Below, piece after piece: positions 1 to 9,262 of a stretch of DNA of 64,000 nt; the stretch's first letter is position 1, and each line of letters starts with the position of its first letter. The DNA comes from Erythroxylum novogranatense (Eukaryota > Streptophyta > Magnoliopsida > Malpighiales > Erythroxylaceae): the NCBI GenBank assembly GCA_029891385.1, contig CM057226.1, positions 13,385,225-13,449,224 of the forward strand, written 5' to 3'. The notes beneath the pieces were generated by a model, which saw only the letters and a program-made list of their open reading frames with translations, was not told the origin of the DNA and searched no databases. A program made the position numbers and the translations under genes.

Positions 1-397
1 AGGGATGGACTGGCTTACTGCGCATAGGGCCGTGATGGATTGTTATACCAAGGAGGTCGTGTTAGAATCTCCTGGTCAGCCTAGAGTTATTTTTTGAGGT
101 GTTAGCCAGGCAGTGCCAGCTAGGATGATTTCGTTTATGAGTGCTTTGAGATTGATGCGGAGTGGTTGTGAGACGTATTTGGCTCATGTGGTTGATTCCA
201 GGATTGAGCAGAGGCTGCAGGATATTCCCGTGATTAGAGAATTTCTGGATGTGTTCCCCAATGAGTTACCGGGTTTGCCGCCGGATCGGGAGACGGAGTT
301 TGAGATAGACCTCGTTTCAGGTACCGCTCTATATCTATACCTCCATATAGGATGGCAGGTGGGCGAGGGAGCTTAAGGCTCGATTCTGGGAGCTGTT
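1..397 (+). pseudogene. G1 pol fragment: protease C-end and PR-RT linker
   Basis: The translation matches the G4 protease end and linker (MDWLTAHRA, then MPARMISFMSALRLM, VIREF.DVFPNELPGLPPDRE). An in-frame TGA at 95-97 replaces an Arg codon that is CGA in G4, a typical methyl-CpG deamination. The open stretch 113-376 ends where [11 protein letters not shown] should follow, through small indels. It would have been the linker that joins the aspartic protease to reverse transcriptase. It is non-functional. Confidence 0.85.
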
Positions 398-1130
398 GGA
401 TAAAGGATTCATTAGACCCGGTGTTTTGCCGTGGGAGCCCGGTGTTGTTTGTGAAGAAGGGCGAGACTTTGAGGTTGTGCATCGATTATAGGCGGTGAAT
501 CGGTGACGATGAAGAATAAGTACCCTTGCCTAGGATCGATGATCTATTTGATCGATTCGAGGGAGCTCAGTGTTTACTAAGTTGGATTTAAGATCTGGGT
601 ATTATCGGTTGAGGATTGCGAGGCGGCGTGCCTAAGAGTGCCTGAGGGAGGCGGTATAGGCATTTCGAGTTCTAGTGATGCCGTTCGGGTTGACCAATGC
701 GGCGGCCTTCGTGGCCTTGATGAATAAGGTCTTTCACCTACTGGATCGATTCGTGATTGTGTTTATTGCGATATTCTAGTGTATTGAGGGTAGGCGAGGG
801 CATGCGAGACATCTGCGGATTGTGTTGCGGATTATGAGAGAGCGGTTGTATGCCAAATTCACTAAGTGTGAATTTTGGTGGGTGAGTGGTTTTCTTAGGA
901 CACATTGTATGCGGTGAGGGTATCGGGTGGATCCTCACAAGATTGAAGCGATGAGTTGGGAGATTAGGAATGTGTCGAGTTGAGGAGTTTCCTCGGTTGG
1001 CGAGTTATTCTTTGGAGGTTTGTCGAGGATTTTCGGTGATCTCGCCCTTTGACAAAACTTTTGAGGAAGAATGTGGCTTCGGATGGGTGATGAGTGTCGA
1101 GAAGCTTTGAGGAGCTTAGGCATCGATTGA
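398..1130 (+). pseudogene. G1 reverse transcriptase remnant
   Basis: Alignment by eye to G4 (35640-36400) recovers the RT order: [19 protein letters not shown], then MPFGLTNA at about 675. The catalytic FIDD codons are damaged at about 761-775, where three bases are missing, and the frame changes many times. Many indels fall where G4 has CAG and G1 has CG or CGA, so part of the damage may be a sequence artefact rather than decay. No open frame above 60 codons survives on the coding strand here. Confidence 0.8.
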
Positions 1131-1800
1131 CTACGGCACGGTGTTAGCTTTGCCGTCGTGGTCGGAGGTTTCGAGATATTTAGTGATCGTCGCGGCGAGG
1201 ATTAGGTAGTGTTACGATGCGGCATGGGAGAGTTATAGCGTTTGCCTCGAAGCAGTTGAGGTCTCGTGAGAGAATTATCGGTCGTGATTTGGGTTAGGCT
1301 GCGGTGGTGTTTGGTGCGAAGATCTGGAGACATTATTTGTATGGGGAGCGTTCGGATCTTCGCGATCATAAAAGTCGAGATATCTGTTGAGTCGGCGAGA
1401 GTTGAATTTGAGGCAGAGGAGATGGATTGGTGTTGAAGGACTATGGCGCACGATTGGGTATCATTCGGGAAGGCCAATGTGGTGGTGATCGTTGAGTAGG
1501 AGATCTCATATCGGTGTAGCTCGATTGATTGAAGATTGCGGTTTGATTGATTGAGGCGCTTGATGTGCGGATGGATTTGGCTCGGCATGGAGCCTTGATT
1601 GCTACTTTGAGGCTTAGACCGATGTTGCGAGGATCGGATCGGAGAGTTCGGGATCGAGATCCGGTGTTAGTGAGGCCGATGGATAGAGTCGGATCGGGGT
1701 TGTTGCTGATTTTGAGTTGAGAGATGGGACTCTTTGGATGGGTCGGAGATTGTGTGTGCGGATGTTGATGATGCGGGGCGAGAGATTTTGGAGGAAGCGC
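1131..1800 (+). pseudogene. G1 RNase H and linker remnant
   Basis: This stretch is collinear with G4 36420-37080. Recognisable pieces include the segment before EHRNY ([13 protein letters not shown] in G4), WRHYLYG at about 1327 and the AKANVV-like patch near 1470. It is densely frameshifted with the same CAG loss as the RT part. It represents the RNase H domain, which degrades the RNA strand during cDNA synthesis, plus the linker to integrase. Confidence 0.7.
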
Positions 1801-2424
1801 ATGTGGCGCTTATGCGATGCATCCTGGTGTTACCAAGATGTATAATACCCTTAAGTTGCATTTCTGGTGGCCAGGTATGAAGAGGCAAGTGGCAGAGTTT
1901 GTTTCTCGGTGTTTGACATGCGGTGAGTTAAAAGTGAGCACTTAGGCCCCGATTGGGAGATTGCATTCGTTACCCGTTTGAATTGGAAATGGGAAGCGAA
2001 TCACCATGGATTTTATTATAGGGTTGCCTAGGACGCCGAGGCAGCATGATGCGATCTGGGTCATAGTGGACCGGTTGACCAAATCGACTCACTTCTTGCC
2101 AGTGCGAGAGAATAATACTCTCGATCAGTTGGCCCAGAAGTATGTGGCAGAGATTGTGCGACTGCATGGGGTCCCAATATCGATAGTGTCAGATAGGGAT
2201 CTCAGATTTACTTCGAGGTTCTGGAGGAGCCTGCAGTTAGCTTTGGGTTCGAGGTTGAACTTTAGTAAAGCGTTTCATCCTCAGACAGATGGACAGAGTG
2301 AGAGGACGATCAAGACTGTTGAGGATATGCTGAGAGCTTGTGTATTAGAGTTCAAAGGTGCTTGGGATCGATCTTAGCTCGATTGAGTTTGCGTATAATA
2401 ATCGATGCAGGCGATGTCGGTATG
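1801..2424 (+). pseudogene. G1 integrase zinc-binding domain and catalytic core
   Basis: An HHCC-type segment ([11 protein letters not shown] ... SRCLTC) lies at 1820-1921. A 123-codon open stretch at 2006-2377 holds the core with all three acidic positions in context: MDFIIGLPRT, VSDRD and GQSERTIK. The frame breaks at about 2372, after the ACVLEFKGAWD block, where a G4-like CAG is lost. This is the best preserved coding segment of G1. Confidence 0.88.
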
Positions 2425-2524
2425 GCACCGTATGAGGCCTTATATGGAAGGCCGTGTAGATCACCTCTTCTTTGGGATGAAGAGGTGTGAGGATGCTTGA
2501 GGGCCCCGGTGATCCGAGGATCTG

Positions 2525-3062
2525 ATGGATAAAGTGAGATTGATTCGGAGTCGCATTAAGGCGGCTCAGGATAGACAGAAGAGTTATGTGGATCAGCATC
2601 GGCGAGAGATGGAGTACAATGTAGGCGACAGAGTGTTCCTCCAAGTGTCACCTTGGAGAGGAGTGCTGAGATTTGGCCGGAAGGGCAAGTTGAGTCCTCG
2701 GTATATCGGCCCGTATGAGATTACTGAGAGGATTGGACTGTTAGCCTATAGATTGGCTTTGCCTAGTGAGATGTCGGTTAACATGATGTGTTTCATGTGG
2801 TATGCTTGAGAGATACCGATCGGACCCGACTCATGTGATTACGGCTCGAGAGATTGAGATAGCTAGTGATCGAGTTATGTTGAGGGCCGTGCAGATTATC
2901 GGATCGTGGTCAAGCAATTGAGGGCGGGGTGATTCCATTGGTGAAAGTCTATAGAAGAACCACTCATCGAGGAAGCAACTTGGGAGGCTGGGGAGCACGT
3001 GAGGAGGCGATACCCTCATCATTGACCCGATCGGTATGAAATTTTGGGACGAAATTTTTATT
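2525..3062 (+). pseudogene. G1 integrase C-terminus and chromodomain-like tail
   Basis: An open stretch at 2525-2809 encodes the conserved MDKVRLIRSRIKAAQDRQKSY, GDRVFL, GRKGKLSPRY and GPYEITERIG blocks typical of Gypsy integrase C-ends. It fails at about 2775, where SQLHDVFHVS would be expected. Frame-broken sequence up to 3062 still matches the chromodomain-like tail of G4 (ending in a DEIF motif), which places G1 in the chromovirus (Tekay/Del-like) group. Chromodomains recruit integrase to methylated histone H3 in studied relatives; that role here is inferred. Confidence 0.82.
3039..3057 (+). other. Pre-PPT hairpin (FxDEIF motif) of G1
   Basis: The sequence AAATTTTGGGACGAAATTT forms an inverted repeat. 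It encodes the F-x-D-E-I-F end of pol and lies 19 bases before the LTR. The same hairpin occurs in G3, G4 and N1. Confidence 0.6.
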
Positions 3063-3063
3063 T

Positions 3064-3076
3064 AGGAGGGGAGAAT
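3064..3076 (+). other. Polypurine tract of G1
   Basis: AGGAGGGGAGAAT directly precedes the LTR. It is the expected primer for plus-strand DNA synthesis. Confidence 0.8.
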
Positions 3077-3617
3077 TGTAACATCCCGTTACCGATGCGA
3101 TGAGCATATTGGTACGGGCAGTTCTGTTATTGCATGAATTGTGATCGAGTGCTTTGTGGCCTCTGATTATAAAGAGATAGATCATTTTGCACATGCATAC
3201 TTAGTGACATGCATTCATGATTGTTCCAGCATTTAACTGTGATTATGAGTTGAATGGTGAATTTTGAGATAATTAAGTTAGATTTGATTTAAAGTAAAAT
3301 TAGAGATAATTTGAGTGGCATAGTGGAATTAGAGTGAGAATTGAATTTTAGAGAATTGGAAATTGAAATTGAGTATGAGATCGAGTGTTTTATATTTTTG
3401 AGGAATTATGAGAGTTTTTTGGAATTTTTAGAGTTATGTGTTCGGACCGAGAAAATGCTTAGAGACTGATGATTGTGATTCCGGTTTCCAAAAGTGAGTG
3501 GTAAATGGCTTGAAAAATTTAGATTTGTGAGTTTAAGAATTATTGTGATGAGCCATTGAAATTTAGAGACTGAGATTGAATGAATTTGAGGACTGTGATC
3601 TATAGGTTTAAATAAGC

Positions 3618-3631
3618 TATATATATAAATA
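3618..3631 (+). promoter_or_regulatory. TATA-like box in G1 LTR
   Basis: TATATATATAAATA lies 540 bp into the LTR, upstream of all predicted splice sites. This fits a U3 promoter for the element transcript. Confidence 0.5.
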
Positions 3632-4012
3632 CCTTATGTTTGAAATTGGAAGATATCTTCTCCTAGGGCACGAAATTTCTTCCTCCTTCCTCAGTGATTT
3701 CTGATTTTCCCTTGGGTGTGATCTTCTGATCGTTGCTTACCTTCTTCCGTTGGGTTGAGCTTAGCTTGTTCCCTTAGAGAAAGGTTCATCGTGGCTGTGG
3801 AAAAAGAGGGAAATAGTTTTTGATTTTGAGATATTTTAGGGTTTACGGTTTGAGCTTCGATTGGTAAGTTTATTGTGTTTTAATGTTGTATTTATGGTTA
3901 TTTATGGCATTTATGGTATTTATTGTGATAGATGGGGTAGTTGAGTGTGTTTAATGGAGGTTTTAAATGTATTAATGGCGAAAAAATCGTGTGGAGAAGA
4001 CGAAGTGCGGGC

Positions 4013-4166
4013 GCACGTCGCGACGTCTGCAACTGGCCTCGCTGCGACGAGCCAGTGCGTGTTTGTCGCGACGAAAGAATTAAGTTCTCGTCGCGACGAG
4101 CAGATCGGTACGTCGCGACAAGCTTGTCGATTCTCGCCGCGACGTGGGTTTCATGGTCGCGACGAG
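4013..4166 (+). repeat. Array of TCGCGA palindromes in G1 LTR
   Basis: Seven or more copies of a short GC palindrome occur in about 150 bp of otherwise AT-rich LTR: ACGTCGCGACGT, GCTGCGACGAG, TTGTCGCGACGAA, CTCGTCGCGACGAG, ACGTCGCGACAAG, CTCGCCGCGACG and GGTCGCGACGAG. The array lies within the predicted first intron. Related but patchier copies lie in the G4 LTRs (about 31995-32115 and 39440-39600). An open reading frame crosses it (3941-4180) but is a by-product of the repeat. Confidence 0.8.
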
Positions 4167-4600
4167 CGGCGGTTTTCTGAAGTGAAACAAGTGAGTTTTT
4201 GGGGCATATCTTATGGTATAGACCTCCAATTGAGGTGATTCTGGAGTTGTTATGAGCTAGAGAAAGAGGTCTTAGAGTGAGGTTAATTATAAGAGTTCAA
4301 ATTAAATTAGCGAGTTCTCGATCATAGAAAGAGAGCTGATTCTGGTTCTTATAGTGACCTAAGAGTTATGTATTAACAATTGAAGCATAATTAGAGTTAA
4401 ATGAGAGATTTGTGAATCAGTGGATATTATTGAGCTAGTGAATAGTGAATTTTTGGGTTGTGAAGCGAGAGATAGCGAAATGGGATTAGAGTGCTGGAAA
4501 ATCATGATCATGCATCATATAATTTTGAATTAAGACATGTGCATTAGTGAATTTAATTGATTGAACATATAGTGATGAGAATGCGTTTGAATTGTTATAG

Positions 4601-4666
4601 AGGCACCGTTGGATCGTCAGTCCACGAATATTGCTGGTACTTCCAGACAGTAGCTCGGAAGTTACG
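4601..4666 (+). other. Predicted 66-bp micro-exon in G1 LTR
   Basis: Acceptor TTGTTATAG precedes 4601 and donor GGTGAGTAACC follows 4666. The same acceptor, exon and donor unit of 65-67 bp occurs in S1, S2, N1 (both LTRs) and G4 (both LTRs). Splicing is predicted from consensus only. Confidence 0.5.
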
Positions 4667-5057
4667 GTGAGTAACCTAGTTGGTTCCTCGATCTTTGTGT
4701 GATAGTATGTGCTGTGATTGTGTGAATTAATTTCCAATGTGAGTGATATAAATGTGAGATAAATGTGCTGCAAATTATGAGTAAGTGTTCTGATTGTGAG
4801 TGATTGTACGGAATGTGTTGCAAATGTGAATACTTGTGATTGTGAATCAGTGTATAGAATTATGAGTAAGTGTTCTGATCGTGACAAACGAGTGAAGTGA
4901 TATATATATATATATGTGTGTGCTAGTGACTGTGCAAGTGTTAGTGCATGCCTAGCATGATTATAAGCGGTAAATAAACAGTTGTGACTGAAGCATTTAG
5001 TGAGAAGAGCTTTAAGCTCGAATATCAGTGAATAGGCCTAAGGCCAAAAAGGGAAAT

Positions 5058-5128
5058 AGTGCATACCCAGAGGGCCCTCCTATCCCTAAAGTGAGTGGGC
5101 AGTAGTGCATACCCAGAGGGCTCTCCTA
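5058..5128 (+). repeat. Two 25-bp direct repeats in G1 LTR
   Basis: A 25-bp unit starting AGTGCATACCCAGAGGG occurs at 5058-5082 and 5104-5128, with period 46 and one mismatch. The same pair is kept in both G4 LTRs (near 32958-33030 and 40428-40497). Confidence 0.85.
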
Positions 5129-5385
5129 CTTGCCGAAAATGTGATCATTGTGAAAAGAGCCCAAATTGGGAAAATGTTAACGCTCAGTCACAACAATGAC
5201 ATAAAATGAGAAATTGCATGCATGATGCATCTGACTGTGTAGTGAAATTGAGAATGCGTGTGATATATGGCAATTGTGAATTGATATGTTTGAGTTATGT
5301 TATCGTATAAATATGTAAATTGTGTACAGTGTTCTAAAATGCGTTAAAGTGTACTATGCGATATATATTATGTGTATATGCATGA

Positions 5386-5437
5386 GTTGGGTGAACCATC
5401 GATGATGGTTTCTCATTGAGTTATAAACTCACCCAAC
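5386..5437 (+). other. Three-way-junction inverted-repeat block in G1 LTR
   Basis: Outer arms GTTGGGTGA and TCACCCAAC enclose two hairpins, AACCATC-GAT-GATGGTT and GAGTT-ATA-AACTC. The block lies 18 bases before the predicted acceptor at 5455. Related blocks are at 17001-17052, 22356-22407, 33278-33330, 40745-40797, 42231-42284 and 49497-49550. Confidence 0.7.
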
Positions 5438-5835
5438 ATTGCTAATATTTTTCAGAGGCGTTAGTAGGTTTCTAGCTCGAGATAGGCGTTTTCTGTTGTG
5501 CGAGTTTTGGTCAAGTGAAGCGATGGCACACTGGTCGGTCAATTGGGCGACTTTGAGAATGACCTAGTATAGACGTTTTTATCAGTTTCCTTTTTGGGTT
5601 ATTGTATTGAGACTTTAGGGGACTGATAGACTTGTCTATATTTTGGATTGATATTATGAAATGAAAGATTATTATTGTGGTTTTAAATTTTAGTGATCTT
5701 CATAATGCGGTTTAATTGTATTGATGCCATGCGAGTATTTATAGTTGCGAGCGGTAGCACTTCCTCGCTGTGGGATATGCATCGGTACGACCCACGGACG
5801 TCCCGGTGTGTACCTTATGGTAAGGGGGCGCTACA

Positions 5836-6013
5836 GTTTGTCCCGGTTAGGTTCTCCGATCTCTGCGTGGATACCGTTAGAGACGGTCTCCTTTGGCCAT
5901 TATGGTTTGAGTTTGTTGTATAGGCGCATGGATCACGGCTTTGGAAGGTCCGGAATAAAAATTTTGTTTTCCGCACCGTGGGCATGTGATGCTCACACCG
6001 GGATTTTCCTACA
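5836..6013 (+). repeat. C1 5' LTR, final 178 bp only
   Basis: The piece starts GTTTGTCCCGG immediately after the G1 LTR end. It matches 13628-13806, the same end of the 3' LTR, and ends TTTTCCTACA before a PBS. The missing first 1.6 kb lies left of G1, outside the window. Confidence 0.9.
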
Positions 6014-6014
6014 T

Positions 6015-6029
6015 TGGTATCAGAGCCAC
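6015..6029 (+). other. C1 primer binding site (tRNA-iMet)
   Basis: TGGTATCAGAGCCAC lies one base after the LTR end. It is complementary to the 3' end of plant initiator-Met tRNA and primes minus-strand cDNA. Confidence 0.85.
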
Positions 6030-7119
6030 TTGTGTCGTATATAACGAAGAAATCATGACTAGGTCGGAGTTGCCTATTGCTTGTGACGATGATGCATGTT
6101 GTAAATGCTAATTTCGAATTCAGTGTAGAAATATTGTTTTCAAAATTTTCTTGCCCAGATATGTTCACAAGATGTTTTTGCATATGTCTATGGAAGCTTG
6201 GAATTTATCAATGTGATTTGATATGGTTTTGCTAATTTATTCCCTAATGTTCTGGTTGCTGTCTTTATGTACATTCCTTGAACAAGCATGCTTGTAAATT
6301 CGAGAATAAATTGTAGAATTTTTTTTTCAGATTTTCTTTCACCGACATGTCTCTTAGATGTTTATGAATATCTATGAGAATGAAAAAATGTTTTCGAGGT
6401 GATTTACTATTTATTTGAGAATTTATTGTGTGCTGCTGGGAATAACTGTGTTGAGGAACACAGATTCTACATTGGCTTTGTTGCTGAACTTGGATGAGTT
6501 TTTGTTGGAAATAAATCCTGAAAAAGTTCATGCTGCATGTTGTGAACATGTTGTAACCTCTTTAATTTTCTCAGAATTTATTGAAATTGTTTCAATGAGT
6601 TTTTCAAGCAAAACACAGAGCTTGGCAGTTTTAAGAAAGTTGTTGGAGCTGTTTTGTTTGAAATGTATGATTATGTAGTTTTAGTTCAATGCCTTGGATC
6701 ATTTTAATGTGATTAAAATGTGTTATATTGATGTTGTATGCTTTCCAAATTGAATTTCTTGAAATTGGGTTTCCAAAAAATTTTCGGATGTCAAATATGT
6801 CACATTAGCGTCTCGTTAGTGTATTTCGTTGTCCTGATTGTTTTGGCCGTCACAATTTTGTGACCAGTGCCGAAGTAATCTTGATAAAATGTAGACTAGC
6901 TAGAGATACTTAGGGTGATAGTTTGATATTCTTAAATTATTTGGAAATCTAAATGAATAAGAGTGTATTCATCGATTTCATGTATAGTTTGACTATATAT
7001 GGTAAGCAACAATGAAAGTGTTTCATTGGTACATCAAGGTAAAGTGTATTACACTTGGTATTGAGAATTTGAACTGCACGGATTGAGAGATTAGCCGATT
7101 AGATAGCAATTCCACATAG

Positions 7120-7338
7120 ACAAGTCGACTAATACATGCATAAGTTGACTTGTGTGCTCGGATAAGTCGACTTACACATGCACAAGTCGACTTGTCCGTG
7201 TACTGTAGACACGTAAGTCGACTTGCACAATGATATAAATCCGACTTGCGTGCCTGATAGCATAAGTCGACTTACACATGCATAAGTCGACTTACACACT
7301 AGCATAAGTCGACTTACACATACACAAGTCGACTTACA
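7120..7338 (+). repeat. Array of AAGTCGACTT palindromes in C1 leader
   Basis: Eight clear copies of the 10-bp palindrome AAGTCGACTT or a one-base variant start near 7122, 7142, 7163, 7183, 7215, 7263, 7283, 7306 and 7326, with a half copy near 7241. Many are separated by ACACATGCA-like spacers giving a 20-bp period. A minus-strand frame of 84 codons across it is a by-product. Confidence 0.85.
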
Positions 7339-7770
7339 ACATGAAAAAGGAGGGATGATGGATGATTTTAGGTATAGATTCAATGTAATTGATGAATTGC
7401 CTTAAATCATTCCATATAGTCATGGTGACTATAATCCTACGGCTTGGAGGAGAAGTAGATGAGACCTGAAAACCCTCACATCATATGAAAACTAACGCCT
7501 TCCATTAATATGGGGAGAACGAGTTCTTATAGAGTTGGGTTGTTGGGTAAACCCAAGCTCACTCTATCTGGATATGTTGAATCATGAAAATAAGATTTTG
7601 ATTAATGGGTCGGTTTTCACTAGAAGCGTTGATTTGTTGAGTAAACTTAAGGTCAACGTGGACAGAGGTGAAATTGGGTAGTGTACATCAGATGTACGGG
7701 CATCAAGAGTTGATAACCCAATGTGTGTGCATACATCACGAGTTGATAGCACTAGTCGATAGTTGCATCT

Positions 7771-7950
7771 ATGAAGCAAATGGTATGACCGATACCTGCC
7801 GATAGATCTGAGTTGGCTTGTTGGGTAAACTCAAGGTCATTTTAGTAATGTCAGATATCTATGATGTAATTGGTATGACCGATACCTACCGATTGACCTA
7901 AGGTGGCTTGTTGGGTAAACCCAAGGTCATTTTAGTAATGTCGGATATCG
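7771..7950 (+). repeat. 90-bp tandem duplication in C1 leader
   Basis: A unit containing TGGTATGACCGATACC, GGCTTGTTGGGTAAAC and AAGGTCATTTTAGTAATGTC occurs twice with a 90-bp period (units starting near 7781 and 7871). A few substitutions separate the copies. Confidence 0.85.
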
Positions 7951-8112
7951 ACCCACTAGGACATTTGTCATAATGTTTCTTGGATTAAATCTTGAGGGTT
8001 ATGGATTCTTTGAAACTAGTGGGAGCCATATGCATGTCATGCAAGTCCTTATGATCATGCATGTAATTCTATTCTAACATTCTTTCTCTCTTTTCCCTAT
8101 AGGTTATTGAAG

Positions 8113-9080
8113 ATGACTTCAAGTGTGAACTTAAACGCTTATGGACTCGAACAAATTAATGGATGACTTTCTAGATTGGTGAGAAATCGAGAATTGTTCT
8201 CGTGCGAGGAACTAGGATATGTCTAGATGTTCCACTTCTGATCCACTGCTCAGCCGATGATGCTTGATGAGGATCGAAAGCATATCGTAGCGTCTTAAAG
8301 GCGGTGACATGGCTACTGCATTATGCTGCATCTATGTCACAGAGCTGCGAAGCGGCATGAGTCCATGGATGCTAATACCATAGTGTTTCATCTTAGGGAG
8401 CTGTTTGATGAGCAAGCTCGATGCGAAAGGTTCGAGACCTCGAGGCTACTCTTCACTACTAAGATGACTCGGGTTCATCTGCGGTCAATATGCATGAAGA
8501 TGAATGGGTATAATGAGAGATTGGCTGTCTTAGGTTTTGTTATGGATTATGAATTAAGTGTTGACTTAATTACGGTTGGATATCGATAGTTATTCACGGT
8601 TTGTGTTAAAATATCGGATGAACCAAATATCCACGACAATCCACGAGTTGATCAATCTGCTTTCGAGCAATGAAACAAGCTATCAAAAGGATAGCAAGCA
8701 AGTGCTTATGGTGGACTCTTCTTACGGTTCAAGAAAAAAAGTGAAGAAAAAAGGTCTAAGCTGAAAGGAAGTGTAGCGAAGAAAACCAAACAAAGCGCAC
8801 TAAAGGAACTTGCTTCCATTGTGGCAAGGCAGCCCTTTGAGGCGGGCTATAAAGTCTATCTGGAAGAATTGAAGCGAAGAAGGCATCGGATGCCTCGACT
8901 TCTTCGGTATGTTTGTCATTGAGGTTATCTTTTTTCGACTATAACATATGGGTATTAGATACGGTTGTGGCTCACACATATGCAATGATATCACGGGGCC
9001 TCGGGGACGATGAGACAACTCATGAAGGAGAACTAGACTGCGTGTGAGAAATGGAGCAAGAGTTGCTGCATTAGTCATGA
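8113..9080 (+). pseudogene. C1 gag and protease remnant
   Basis: The ATG at 8113 (MTSSVNLNAYG) corresponds to the C2 gag start at 59031 (MATPSTNLS). The open piece 8323-8589 matches the C2 gag capsid-like region (LFDEQARCERFETSRLL versus MFQEQARQERFRTTKAL). A zinc knuckle start, CFHCGK, lies near 8812 but the second half is lost. The protease patch LDT..AH.Y near 8955 is degraded. Frameshifts are frequent and no stretch is functional. Confidence 0.8.
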
Positions 9081-9262
9081 GCACTTATTTCTTGTCACTC
9101 CCAGTAGGCTTGTAATTAAATTGGATGAATGTTATTTTGTACTGTATTAACAAAGAACATATTATGCATTTCTTGTTTAAATAAATTTGGTTTCCATTTG
9201 ACTTTTAGTAACAATGGTTGTTATATTAGTTTGAATGGAATGCTTTATAGTCTTGGTACATT

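Larger units (their letters stand above)
1..5835 (+). mobile_element. G1: Ty3/Gypsy chromovirus-type element, 5' part outside window
   Basis: This is the 3' half of a plus-strand Gypsy element: decayed pol (1-3062), a purine-rich tract and a complete 3' LTR starting TGTAACATCCC and ending GGGGGCGCTACA. It begins inside protease at a point that aligns with about 35242 of G4, so G1 and G4 belong to the same family. Directly after its last base lies the tail of a copia LTR (5836-6013), so G1 inserted into the 5' LTR of C1. The expected TSD is GTTTG (5836-5840), but its partner is left of the window. Confidence 0.9.
3077..5835 (+). repeat. G1 3' LTR (2759 bp)
   Basis: The LTR runs from TGTAACATCCCG to GGGCGCTACA and shares its start and end with the G4 and S2 LTRs. 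In order it carries: a TATA-like box (3618-3631), a predicted first splice donor GGTAAGTTT (GT at 3864), an array of TCGCGA-centred palindromes (4013-4166), a conserved GACCTCC..GAGGTGA hairpin (4221-4238), a 66-bp micro-exon (4601-4666), two 25-bp direct repeats (5058-5128), a three-way-junction block (5386-5437) and an acceptor TTTTTCAG (5455). No coding region is supported. Confidence 0.92.
6030..8112 (+). other. C1 leader, non-coding
   Basis: These 2.1 kb separate PBS and gag. I see no retrotransposon domain and no convincing ORF. The leader holds a SalI-type palindrome array (7120-7338) and a 90-bp tandem duplication (7771-7950). Several GTTGGGTAAACCCAA-like motifs recur at about 7540, 7815 and 7908. 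Confidence 0.7.

Noticed and set aside
3941..4238. Two overlapping plus-strand frames (79 and 97 codons) in the G1 LTR
   Set aside because: They exist because the GC palindrome array lacks stops. No domain, and the G4 LTR copies do not preserve the frame.
4896..4918. Short TA/TG microsatellite
   Set aside because: A simple low-complexity run, also near 32826 and 40300; it carries no further information.
5815..6183. Minus-strand 122-codon frame near the C1 PBS, with a related one at 13606-13788
   Set aside because: It is antisense over the C1 LTR end, and its resemblance to 13606-13788 is due to the shared LTR sequence.
7120..7338. CRISPR-like regular repeats
   Set aside because: The repeats are only 10 bp and palindromic, spacers are alike, and the context is a plant copia leader with no cas genes.
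7129..7383. Minus-strand 84-codon frame with a repeated CKSTY-like motif
   Set aside because: A translation of the AAGTCGACTT repeat array inside the C1 leader; not a gene.
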